From DAOMFB01 sp963801475 (GTDB lineage Bacteria > Acidobacteriota > Thermoanaerobaculia > UBA5066), in NCBI GenBank assembly GCA_963801475.1, contig CAWDEX010000002.1:620001-684000 (forward strand): 64,000 nucleotides of DNA, read 5' to 3'. Each line of letters starts with the position of its first letter. Within the stretch, counting starts at the first letter, position 1. Positions 8,892 to 16,718 of this stretch are shown here, one piece after another. Below the pieces are notes generated by a model. It worked only from the letters and a program-made list of their open reading frames with translations, searched no databases and was not told the DNA's origin. Made by a program: the position numbers and the translations under genes.

Positions 8892-10070
8892 ATGCCTCCC
8901 GGATCCCGCCGCCCGGCCTGGGCCGTGAACGCCGCGCTCGCGGCGGGATCGCTGGTGGCTGGCCTCGCCGTCTGCGAGATCGCGGCGCGGATCCTCCTGC
9001 CGGCTCCACAGCGCGTGAAGCTCGAGACGGTCGAAAGGCCCGACTGGGCGAAGTTCACGCTGAAGGAGACGACCGAGGAGAAGTCGATCGACTCCGTCGT
9101 CCTCTTCGGCGGTCCCCACGGCGTGCGGCTCCGGCCCAACACGGTCGGGACGATCCGGCGCCACGCGCTCTCCGGCCTCGACGTCGTCATCCGCGTCAAC
9201 TCGGTGGGGCTCCGGTACGACGAGCTGGGGCCGAAGGCGCCGGACGAGTTCCGGGTCCTCGTCCTCGGGGATTCGATCACCTTCGGCGACTTCCTTCCCG
9301 AAGCGGAGACCTGGACGCGGCGGATGGAGGCGCTGACGAAGGGACGGCCGAAGGCGATCCGCTTCGTCAATGCCGGCCTTCCCGGCGCGGGGACGCTGGA
9401 GGAGTTCTGGCTCTTCCAGGAGGTCAAGGACGTCGTTAGGCCCGACCTCGTCCTCGTCGGCATGTACCTGAACGACGCGCAGAACGCGAGCCAGTTCTAC
9501 CTGAAGACGCTCGGCCCCCCGTGGGGACGGAGCCGCTTTCTGACTTGGGTGGCGGCGCGGCTGCAGCTTCTCGAGAAAGGATGGTTCCGGAACTCGCTGC
9601 CGGGCGCGATAGACCCGGCGTGGCGCGAGGAGTTCGCGGCCGGCCGGAAGCTCCGGACCGGCGACATGCTCCACACGCGCGACGGCTTCGACTTCGAGAT
9701 CTACAACGCGTACATGGACTTCGGACTCGGCTGGAACCCGAAAGCGTGGCTCGAGATCGAGCGGATTCTCGAGTCCCTCGCTGCCGCCGTCCGCGGCGAA
9801 GGGGCGAAGCTGGCGGCCGGGCTCTTCCCGGTCCACATCCAGATCCTCGGCTCGGTCGACGACACCCGGCCGCAGGAGAGCGCCCGGGCGATGTGCGCCC
9901 GTCTCGGCGTTCCGTTCTTCGATCCGCTCCCGGCCCTTCGCGCCGACGAGGCCGAGCACCACCGGAAGCTCCTCTACGACCACTGCCACTACACGGCGGC
10001 CGGTTACAAGCTGCTGGCGCAGAAGACCGTGGCGTGGCTCGACGCGGAGAAGCTGATCCCGCCCCCATGA
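8892..10070 (+). CDS. Membrane-anchored SGNH/GDSL hydrolase
   Basis: The protein has 392 residues, with one N-terminal hydrophobic anchor (about residues 14-38) and then an SGNH fold. Block I is VLVLGDSITFGD (Ser about 126). The conserved Gly/Asn region is VNAGLPGAGT, and the terminal catalytic Asp/His pair is YDHCHYTAAGY (about 362-366). Such enzymes attached to glycan loci often add or remove O-acyl groups on polysaccharides outside the membrane; that role is inferred here from its position between two GT-C genes. Its stop overlaps the next ATG (ATGA), so the two are likely cotranslated. Confidence 0.8.
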   Translation: MPPGSRRPAWAVNAALAAGSLVAGLAVCEIAARILLPAPQRVKLETVERPDWAKFTLKETTEEKSIDSVVLFGGPHGVRLRPNTVGTIRRHALSGLDVVIRVNSVGLRYDELGPKAPDEFRVLVLGDSITFGDFLPEAETWTRRMEALTKGRPKAIRFVNAGLPGAGTLEEFWLFQEVKDVVRPDLVLVGMYLNDAQNASQFYLKTLGPPWGRSRFLTWVAARLQLLEKGWFRNSLPGAIDPAWREEFAAGRKLRTGDMLHTRDGFDFEIYNAYMDFGLGWNPKAWLEIERILESLAAAVRGEGAKLAAGLFPVHIQILGSVDDTRPQESARAMCARLGVPFFDPLPALRADEAEHHRKLLYDHCHYTAAGYKLLAQKTVAWLDAEKLIPPP

Positions 10071-12964
10071 GCGAGCTCGTTCTGCCGGCGCCACGCCGCT
10101 CCGGGATCCGGCGTGCGCTTCCGGTCGCGCTCGCGCTCCTCGCGCTTCTCCTCGCGGGCGGGGGCGAGTACGTGATCCGCTCGGGGAACTCCTCGGGAAT
10201 CGGCCTCGCGCTCTACCTCGCGGCAATCGCCCTGTTCGCCTGGAAGGCCTGGCCGCCTCCCGCCGCTCCCGGGGCGGCGCCGCCTGCAGCGGCCCGGCCC
10301 GGACTCCGCCTTGCCTTTCTCCTCGGCGGGCTTCTCGGCGTGGCGGCCCTGACGGCTCTGGAGCTGAGGCTCCTTCTTCGGGACGACCTGATGGGAGCCG
10401 AGGCACCCTGGGCCGCGGCGATTCTTCTCCTGCTTCTCGCCGCCGCCTTTTCGGGCTCCGTGACGGCGTTCGCACCCCAATGGAGTCTTACGCCGCTGGC
10501 GGGCCGGTTCCGGAAGACGGCGTTCGCCGCGGCGGTCGTGGCCATTCTCGTCCTCGCCGCCGTCACGCGCCTGCCGGCGCTCGACCGGATCCCGTACGGC
10601 ATCAACGCCGACGAGGGCGACCAGGCGATGGTGGCGATCCAGCTCCTCCGGGGGACCCGCGACGACAGCCTGTTCGGCGTCGGCTGGTACCACATCGGGA
10701 TGATGTACTTCCATTCCCTCGCGGCGGTGATGCGGTTCTCCGGCATCTCGATCGGCGGAGCCCGCGTCTTCGGCGCCCTCTGCGGCATCGCCACCGCCGG
10801 AATCGTCCTCGTCCTCGGGGTCCGGAACTTCGGGCGGCGGGCCGGGCTGCTCGCGGGGACGCTCGCCGCGACGATCGGGCCCGCGCTCCAGTTCTCCCGC
10901 GAGACGACGTGCGCCGGCCCGACGATCACGCTCTGGACGGCGAGCGCCGCGTTCTTTCTCGAGGCGGCGCGGACGGGGCGCGCATGGGCCTGGGCGCTGG
11001 CCGGCCTTTCGGGCGGAGCGTCGATCTACTTCTATCCGACGGGACGGCTCTGGGGCGTCCTGGCGGCCCTCTTCACCCTCGGCCTGATCGCCCGCGGCCC
11101 GCGGGGGACCCGTGGGCGGCTGGTCGCGGGGACGGCTCTCGCGGCGACGGCCGCTTTCGTCGTCATGACGCCGTTTCTCCAGATGATCGCCCGGAACCCG
11201 GGCCTTTTCGTCGTCCGCGCCCGCGAGACGAGCATCTTCGTGTCGGAGAATCCCCGGCGCCTCGGCTACTACGACCCGTCGTGGTCGACGGCGAAGCTGG
11301 TGGCCGTGCAGCTCGAGCATGCTGTCGGCATCCTCGATCGCTACCCGGACGGGAACTACTTCTGGCCGACCGGCAAGCCGATCCTCCCTCCGGCGCTCGC
11401 GGCCCTTACCCTCCTCGGCCTTGGCGCGAGCCTCCTGAAGGTTCGCGACGTCCGGTTTCTTCTCCTGTCGGCCTGGTTCTGGCTCGGGTTCGTCGGCGTC
11501 GTCGTGACCGTGGAGACCCCGAACCTCCACCGGATGTCCACGGCGGTTCCCGTTCTCGCGCTCTTCGCCGCGCTCGTCCTCGACGACACGGCGCGGCGCC
11601 TCTCCGCTCTGGCGGCGGGGCGCGCGCCGCGGGTCGCGGCGGCGATTACCGGCGGGATCGGGGCCGTGGCCGGCCTCGTCGTTCTGGCGCTGGCCGGGAG
11701 GGAGCTCGACTTCTATTTCCGCCATTACGCGAAGACCGACGCCTGGCCGTCTCCCCGCGCCGAGGGACAGGGAGTGGCGGCGATGGGGCCGGGAGCTTGG
11801 GCGCTCAGCCTCGGCCGCGAGTTCCACATGGCGAACTCGGGCTGGATCTACCTCTATGCGCCCGACGTCCTCCGGGGAGGCGTCCTCGCGCCGGGAAGCT
11901 ACCTCCCGATCCCGCTTCCCGCGAACCGCGACCTCGGTTTCGTCGTCTACGCGCGCCAGCCGTTCTACCTCCCGCTCCTGAAGGAGATCTACCCGGGCGG
12001 GGAGACGATCCGCGTCACCCATCCGCCGGACGTCCACGTCTACGACGTCTACCGCGTTCCGCGGGCGACGTGGGCTGGCCGGCAGGGCGCTCTCGCGGAG
12101 CGCCCCGGGAGCGCGCCCGTTCGCGTCCCGGCGCTCGGCGCGCCGCCCCCGGGCGCCGTCCCGGGCCCGATGCGCTGGGCCGCCACGCTCCGGGTCCCGC
12201 GCTTCTGGAACTACGGCTTCCGGGTCGGGCCGGGCCCCGCCCGTCTCTCGATCGACGGCCGGCCGATCCTGGACCTGCCGCGCGGACGGGGGGAAGTCGC
12301 CGTGGCGGTCCACCTCGCCCAGGGAGAACACCATCTCGTCCTCGACGGAGAGGTGGACCGGAGGGGCGCCGGGCCGGCCGTGCGCTGGGCGATGGCGGAC
12401 GAATCGGGCGCTCTGGGAGACGCCCCGGCCTGGGAGGCGATCCCCACGCCGAGGCTCGTCCCGGAAGCCTCGCCTCCGGGAGGTCTCTTCGTCCGGCTCC
12501 TCCACGAGGGACGCCCGGAGATCCGCCGGCGCGACCGGACGATCGCGACGGGAGGGATCGGTGAGGAGATTCCGTGGAGCGCCCCCTTCCGCGCGCTCTG
12601 GAGCGGGCAGCTCCGCGTCCCGGAGACCGGAACCTACCGGATGATCTTCGAAGCCCAGGGCGAAATCGAGCTGGCGCTCGACGGACGGGTCGTCTTCCGG
12701 AAGGAGACGAACGAAGGGGGCCGGGCGTCGGGCGACGTGGCGCTCACCGGGGGAACGCACGAGCTGGAGATCCGGTACGACGCCCGGAGCCTCCCGGGCT
12801 TCCTCGAATGGCGCTGGCGCCCGCCGTCGGGCATCGACTCCATCGTGCCGCCGTCCGTCCTCGCCCCGCCGCCGGGCGCGGGCGTCGGCCCTCCCGAGCC
12901 GATCGCCGTGATCGGGCCCGGCCCGCTCCAGCCGCGCGAGAAGCCGGTCGTCCTCCGCTGGTAG
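10067..12964 (+). CDS. GT-C membrane glycosyltransferase with PA14-like C-terminal domain
   Basis: The protein has 965 residues starting at ATG 10067, overlapping the upstream stop by 4 bases. Residues 1 to about 570 are polytopic. The GT39-like acidic loop is IPYGINADEGDQAMVA at about residue 178, after several N-terminal TMs. The C-terminal 130 residues (about 830-960: SGQLRVPETGTYRMIFEAQG, ELALDGRVVFR, GTHELEIRYDA, FLEWRWRPP) match the pattern of a PA14-type carbohydrate-binding beta-barrel. It is probably an extracytoplasmic sugar transferase with its own glycan-binding module. The substrate is unknown. Confidence 0.8.
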   Translation: MSELVLPAPRRSGIRRALPVALALLALLLAGGGEYVIRSGNSSGIGLALYLAAIALFAWKAWPPPAAPGAAPPAAARPGLRLAFLLGGLLGVAALTALELRLLLRDDLMGAEAPWAAAILLLLLAAAFSGSVTAFAPQWSLTPLAGRFRKTAFAAAVVAILVLAAVTRLPALDRIPYGINADEGDQAMVAIQLLRGTRDDSLFGVGWYHIGMMYFHSLAAVMRFSGISIGGARVFGALCGIATAGIVLVLGVRNFGRRAGLLAGTLAATIGPALQFSRETTCAGPTITLWTASAAFFLEAARTGRAWAWALAGLSGGASIYFYPTGRLWGVLAALFTLGLIARGPRGTRGRLVAGTALAATAAFVVMTPFLQMIARNPGLFVVRARETSIFVSENPRRLGYYDPSWSTAKLVAVQLEHAVGILDRYPDGNYFWPTGKPILPPALAALTLLGLGASLLKVRDVRFLLLSAWFWLGFVGVVVTVETPNLHRMSTAVPVLALFAALVLDDTARRLSALAAGRAPRVAAAITGGIGAVAGLVVLALAGRELDFYFRHYAKTDAWPSPRAEGQGVAAMGPGAWALSLGREFHMANSGWIYLYAPDVLRGGVLAPGSYLPIPLPANRDLGFVVYARQPFYLPLLKEIYPGGETIRVTHPPDVHVYDVYRVPRATWAGRQGALAERPGSAPVRVPALGAPPPGAVPGPMRWAATLRVPRFWNYGFRVGPGPARLSIDGRPILDLPRGRGEVAVAVHLAQGEHHLVLDGEVDRRGAGPAVRWAMADESGALGDAPAWEAIPTPRLVPEASPPGGLFVRLLHEGRPEIRRRDRTIATGGIGEEIPWSAPFRALWSGQLRVPETGTYRMIFEAQGEIELALDGRVVFRKETNEGGRASGDVALTGGTHELEIRYDARSLPGFLEWRWRPPSGIDSIVPPSVLAPPPGAGVGPPEPIAVIGPGPLQPREKPVVLRW

Positions 12965-12981
12965 GCCCCGGCGGCCGTGAG

Positions 12982-12987
12982 TTATCC
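12982..12987 (+). promoter_or_regulatory. Possible -10 box (TATCCT) upstream of the lipoprotein gene
   Basis: TATCCT lies about 88 bases before ATG 13075, in the 110-base gap after the GT-C gene. It would give a leader of roughly 80 bases containing a GC-rich imperfect hairpin and a Shine-Dalgarno sequence (aaggtggg). This is weak evidence from one box only. Confidence 0.25.
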
Positions 12988-13074
12988 TCTTCGGCCGTAG
13001 CAGGAAAACCCGCGCCCGGCGGGCCGCGATGGTGAGGCCGGGGTGAAGAAGTCGACGCACAGAAGGTGGGCACG

Positions 13075-13584
13075 ATGAGGAAGTTTCTTTGTGGTGCGGT
13101 AGCGGCCCTGATCCTCACGGCCACCAGCTGCGGTGGAAAGACCGAAGCACCGGCCGGGACCGGAGGGAGCGCGAAAACGGCCGCCGAGGTCCCCAAGCCC
13201 CCCGAAGCCGCAAAGTCTGCCGACGCTCCGAAGGGGCCCTACGTGACGAAGTTCCGCCTCGGGTCCTCGGCGGGGCCGGACGGCGTCGTCACGCAGGACG
13301 GAAGCGTCTTTGCGGCGGGCGAGACCGCCTACGCCTCCTTCGAGATCGCGAACACGCCGCCCGACGCGAAGATCCGGATTCTCTGGAAGCCCCAGCCGGA
13401 CGGCCGGAACCTCGCCGAGGAGGAGATGCCGGCTCGCGCGGCCTACTCCGCGAAGGCCGACACGAAAGGCTGGCCGACGGGCGACTACGTCTTCCAGATC
13501 TACATCTCGAGCGAGACGCTGAACCGGCAGAACATGGGCCTCGGCACCGCCACCCTCAAGATCGTCAAGGACCGGCCCCGGTAG
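13075..13584 (+). CDS. Small putative lipoprotein of unknown function
   Basis: The protein has 169 residues. ATG 13075 is preferred to GTG 13066 because aaggtggg sits at the right distance and the signal sequence then starts with MRKFLCGAV. A hydrophobic stretch ends in LTATSC, a usable lipobox with Cys 19 as lipidation site. A Pro/Ala/Lys-rich linker follows, then a beta-rich domain (VTKFRLGSSAGPDG, GETAYASFEIAN, WPTGDYVFQIYI) resembling an Ig-like or C2-like sandwich. I do not recognise the family. It sits between GT-C genes and may be an envelope accessory protein. Confidence 0.65.
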   Translation: MRKFLCGAVAALILTATSCGGKTEAPAGTGGSAKTAAEVPKPPEAAKSADAPKGPYVTKFRLGSSAGPDGVVTQDGSVFAAGETAYASFEIANTPPDAKIRILWKPQPDGRNLAEEEMPARAAYSAKADTKGWPTGDYVFQIYISSETLNRQNMGLGTATLKIVKDRPR

Positions 13585-13630
13585 GGCGCCCGGCCGCCGG
13601 CCTGCGGGCGACGCGGGCGGGGTCGATGCG

Positions 13631-15706
13631 GTGATCGAGCGGCTGCGGAGAGCGCAAGGCCCCCGGGGACGCATCCGGCGCGTCCTCTACGCGGGATCCC
13701 TCCTCGCTGCTCTCGCGGTCGCAGGTCTCGGGCAGTGCGCCTTCGACGTCGGGACGGTCGGCGGGTGGTTCCGCGTCCTGGAACCGGAGCTCGCGGGCTG
13801 GCCGCGCGACACGCGGATCCTCCTCGGGGCCGGCCTTTCGCTCCTCGCCGTCTTCCTCTGGCTCCTCGGCGACCGTGGCCGCGCGGAGACCGACGACCTC
13901 GGATCCGCTCCGGCGGCCTCCGCCCCTCCGCCGCCGGCGCCCCGGGGCGCCGGAGCGGGCAGAATCCTCCTGGCCGCGGGCGTCTTCGTGGGTCTCGTGG
14001 GGGCGGCGCTCTTCGCGGCGAGGGGCGAGTCGGTCGCCTCAGACGTCCTCTGGGCGGTCTCCGTCGTCCTCGTGGTCGCGAGCCGGCTTCCGGAAGGCCT
14101 CCGGACGGGAGGCGAGGCCTCCCCGCCGTTCCGCGCGGTACACGTCGCTCTCCTCCTGGCTCTCCTTCTGGCCGGGTTTGCCCTGAGGTGGGTGCGGGTC
14201 GAGACGCTCCCGGAAGACCTCCATGGCGACATGGCCTACTGGGGGAACGAGGCGCGCCCCTACGTTCTCGGGGAGGAAAGGGCGCTCGTCGGCGTCGGCG
14301 ACTCGGCCTTCCCGCGCCTCGCCTTCCTGCCGACGGTGCTTTCGATGGCGGTTTTCGGGGACGACCTTTACGGCCTCCGGATGACGGCGGTCGTCAGCGG
14401 TGTCGTCATCCTCGCGTTCACGTACCTGATGGTCTGGAGGCTCTTCGACCGCCACCGCCCGGCGGCGCTCTCGGTCGCGGTCCTCGCAGCGAACGCCACG
14501 CACGTCCACTTTTCCCGGAACCCCGCCAACCTCGACCCGTGGCTCTTCGGCGTTCCGGCGCTCTTCTTCCTCGCCGACGGCCTGAAGGGGCGTCGCGGCC
14601 TCTCGCTCGCCGCCGCCGGCGTCCTCGCCGGCCTCGCCTGCCAGATGTACTACTCGGGCCGGATCCTGGTCGTCCTGTTCGGGGCCGCCTTCCTCCACGC
14701 GGCTCTCTTCCGGCGGCGGTGGCTCACGGAGAACCGTGAGGGGCTCCTCGCGATGGCGGCGGCCTTCGTCCTGACGCTGGGTCCGAACGTCGTCTTCTTC
14801 GCGAGCCACCCCTACGTCTTCGCCACGCGCGGCCAGGAGGTCTTTCTCTTCAGCCCGCACGCCCTCGTCCACTCGATGTCGAAGTTCGGCGTGGCCACGG
14901 CCGGGGAGGTCCTGCTCGAGCACGTCCGGCGCTCGTTCCTCCTGTTCAGCTGCTTCAACGACACGAGCACGCAGTTCGGCTACTTCCAGCCGATGTTCAG
15001 CTCGGCCGTGGCGCCGCTGATGGTCCTCGGCGTCGCGGCGGCCCTCCGTCGCCCGAGATCCGCGGGCTCCTGGTGGCTCCTGTCGTGGACCCTCCTCGTC
15101 GTCACCCTCGGAACGGTCCTGACGATCGACGCGCCCTTCTACCCGCGCGTCGTCGGCGTCCTCTCGGCCGCGGCGGGCCTCGTCGCCCTCGCCCTGGATC
15201 GTCTCGGCGATGCCGTGGGCGCCCCCGAGGGACGCCCCGCGGGGGCGGTGTTCACGGCGATCGCGCTTCTCGCGCTCGGCGCGGCGGGCTGGAAGGAATG
15301 GACCACGTGGGCCGGGACGGTGGCGTCGAACGCCCACCTGGAGGGGAAGATCGGGCGGTTTCTCTACCACCTCCCCGGGAACACGGCCGCCTGCAACCTC
15401 TCGCATCTCGAGATGCGCGGGGCCGACGTCACGTTCCTCGCCTTCCCGCGCCGTGTCGTGACGCCGGGCGAGCCCGGGACAGCCGCGTTCGGCGAGTGCC
15501 CGGCGCCCCCCGTCGCGTTCGTCCTCGACCCCGGGGATCGTGAGACGCTGGCGCGCCTCGAAGGCCTTTGGAGGGGCGGAGCCGTCCGCGAGCATCGGAG
15601 CGACGGCGGGCTCCACCTCTTCACCACCTACCTCGTGCCGTCGGGGAGCCTGCCGCCTCCGCAGTCCGGTCCGGAGCCGCCCGCCGCGCGCCCGCCGGTG
15701 CCTTGA
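13631..15706 (+). CDS. GT-C (GT39-like) membrane glycosyltransferase
   Basis: The protein has 691 residues from GTG 13631. It has about a dozen hydrophobic segments. The acidic loop LPEDLHGDMAYWGNEARP (about residue 197) is followed by the FPRLAFLPTVLSMAVFGDDLYGLRM pattern common to GT39/ArnT relatives. It differs from its neighbours in lacking a large C-terminal accessory domain and in having extra N-terminal TMs with an Ala/Pro linker. It is the fourth large GT-C protein in 15 kb. The expected reaction is transfer from a polyprenyl-phosphate sugar; the specific sugar cannot be read from sequence. Confidence 0.75.
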   Translation: MIERLRRAQGPRGRIRRVLYAGSLLAALAVAGLGQCAFDVGTVGGWFRVLEPELAGWPRDTRILLGAGLSLLAVFLWLLGDRGRAETDDLGSAPAASAPPPPAPRGAGAGRILLAAGVFVGLVGAALFAARGESVASDVLWAVSVVLVVASRLPEGLRTGGEASPPFRAVHVALLLALLLAGFALRWVRVETLPEDLHGDMAYWGNEARPYVLGEERALVGVGDSAFPRLAFLPTVLSMAVFGDDLYGLRMTAVVSGVVILAFTYLMVWRLFDRHRPAALSVAVLAANATHVHFSRNPANLDPWLFGVPALFFLADGLKGRRGLSLAAAGVLAGLACQMYYSGRILVVLFGAAFLHAALFRRRWLTENREGLLAMAAAFVLTLGPNVVFFASHPYVFATRGQEVFLFSPHALVHSMSKFGVATAGEVLLEHVRRSFLLFSCFNDTSTQFGYFQPMFSSAVAPLMVLGVAAALRRPRSAGSWWLLSWTLLVVTLGTVLTIDAPFYPRVVGVLSAAAGLVALALDRLGDAVGAPEGRPAGAVFTAIALLALGAAGWKEWTTWAGTVASNAHLEGKIGRFLYHLPGNTAACNLSHLEMRGADVTFLAFPRRVVTPGEPGTAAFGECPAPPVAFVLDPGDRETLARLEGLWRGGAVREHRSDGGLHLFTTYLVPSGSLPPPQSGPEPPAARPPVP

Positions 15707-15758
15707 TCCGCGGAGCGAAGAACGCCACGACGGGTTGCGGCGGCCGGCCGCCGTCCGG

Positions 15759-15764
15759 TAGCCT
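15759..15764 (+). promoter_or_regulatory. Start-proximal TAGCCT box before the UbiA-family gene
   Basis: TAGCCT ends exactly 6 bases before ATC 15771. It uses the same TAG that closes the upstream extension of the UbiA reading frame, so part of the match is forced by the stop codon. Confidence 0.3.
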
Positions 15765-15770
15765 TCCTCC

Positions 15771-16706
15771 ATCGAAAGTCCGCGGCCGCACGACGTCTCC
15801 TCCCCGCTCCCGGACCTGAGCCCCCGGCTGCCGGCGCTTCTCCTGCGCGCGATCCGTCCCGCACAGTGGACGAAGAATCTCTTCGTCGTCGCGCCGCTCC
15901 TGTTCGGAAAGGCCGTGACGGAGGCAGGCCCGGCGGTCCGGACCCTCTCGGCGGGGGTCGCCTTCTGCGGCGTGGCCTCGGCCCTCTACCTCCTCAACGA
16001 CGTCCGCGACCGGGAGGCCGACCGCGCCCACCCCGTCAAGCGGCTGCGCCCCGTGGCCTCGGGGGAGCTCTCGACCCGCTCCGCCCTCCTCGCGTCGGCC
16101 GTTCTTCTCGCCGTTTCGGCGGTTCTTCTCGCCCTCGCGTCGCCGGCAGCCCTGCCGTGGGTCGGGCTCTACGCCGCCCTGACGGCGCTCTACTGCTTCG
16201 GTCTGAAGAGCGTCTCGCTCTTCGACGTCTTCGTCGTCGCAGCCGGCTTCGTCCTCCGCGTCCTGGCCGGCTCGGCGGCGGCCGGCGTGGCGGCGTCGCA
16301 CTGGCTTCTCCTCTGCACCTTCTTCCTCGCCCTCTTCCTCGCCCTCTCGAAGCGGCGCGGCGAGCTGGCGAACCACGGCCCCGCCGGGCGTGCCTCGCTC
16401 CGGGAGGTGCCGGTCACTCTCGTGGAATCGCTCGAGAACGTCACGCTCGGGACGACGATCGTCTGCTACGCCCTCTACACCGTCTCGCCGGAGACCGTCG
16501 CCTGGTTCGGCACGGACCGGCTGCTCGTCACCGTCCCGATCGTCGTCTTCGGTATGTTCCGGTGGCGGCTTCTCGAGGCGCGCGGAAAAGGGGAGGACAC
16601 GACGTCCGACCTCCTGACCGACCCGGGCCTTATTCTGACGATCCTCGCCTGGGCGCTCGTCTGCGCCGCCGTGATCTATCTGGTTCCCGGCCGGGGAGCG
16701 GGCTGA
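15771..16706 (+). CDS. UbiA-family polyprenyl-phosphate transferase (DPPR-synthase type)
   Basis: The domain starts with RAIRPAQWTKNLFVVAPLLF, the hallmark of decaprenyl-phosphate phosphoribosyltransferase (Rv3806c type). Next comes the Mg-binding motif NDVRDREADR with HPVKRLRP, then repeated TMs and a second acidic region (SVSLFDVFVVAAGFVLR). The product feeds polyprenyl-phospho-pentose donors to GT-C transferases in mycobacteria, which suits the preceding GT-C block; the pathway here is inferred. The start is problematic: the frame is open from 15762, but there is no ATG, GTG or TTG before GTG 15915, which would cut off QWTKN. ATC 15771 or a downstream CTG (15816, 15828, 15843) are candidates. 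The 5' coordinate is therefore approximate. Confidence 0.8.
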   Translation: MESPRPHDVSSPLPDLSPRLPALLLRAIRPAQWTKNLFVVAPLLFGKAVTEAGPAVRTLSAGVAFCGVASALYLLNDVRDREADRAHPVKRLRPVASGELSTRSALLASAVLLAVSAVLLALASPAALPWVGLYAALTALYCFGLKSVSLFDVFVVAAGFVLRVLAGSAAAGVAASHWLLLCTFFLALFLALSKRRGELANHGPAGRASLREVPVTLVESLENVTLGTTIVCYALYTVSPETVAWFGTDRLLVTVPIVVFGMFRWRLLEARGKGEDTTSDLLTDPGLILTILAWALVCAAVIYLVPGRGAG

Positions 16707-16718
16707 CGGGGCGGGACC

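Noticed and set aside
10004..13060. A 1018-residue minus-strand open frame
   Set aside because: It is antisense to the PA14-tailed GT-C gene; Arg/Glu-rich composition with no fold-like hydrophobic pattern.
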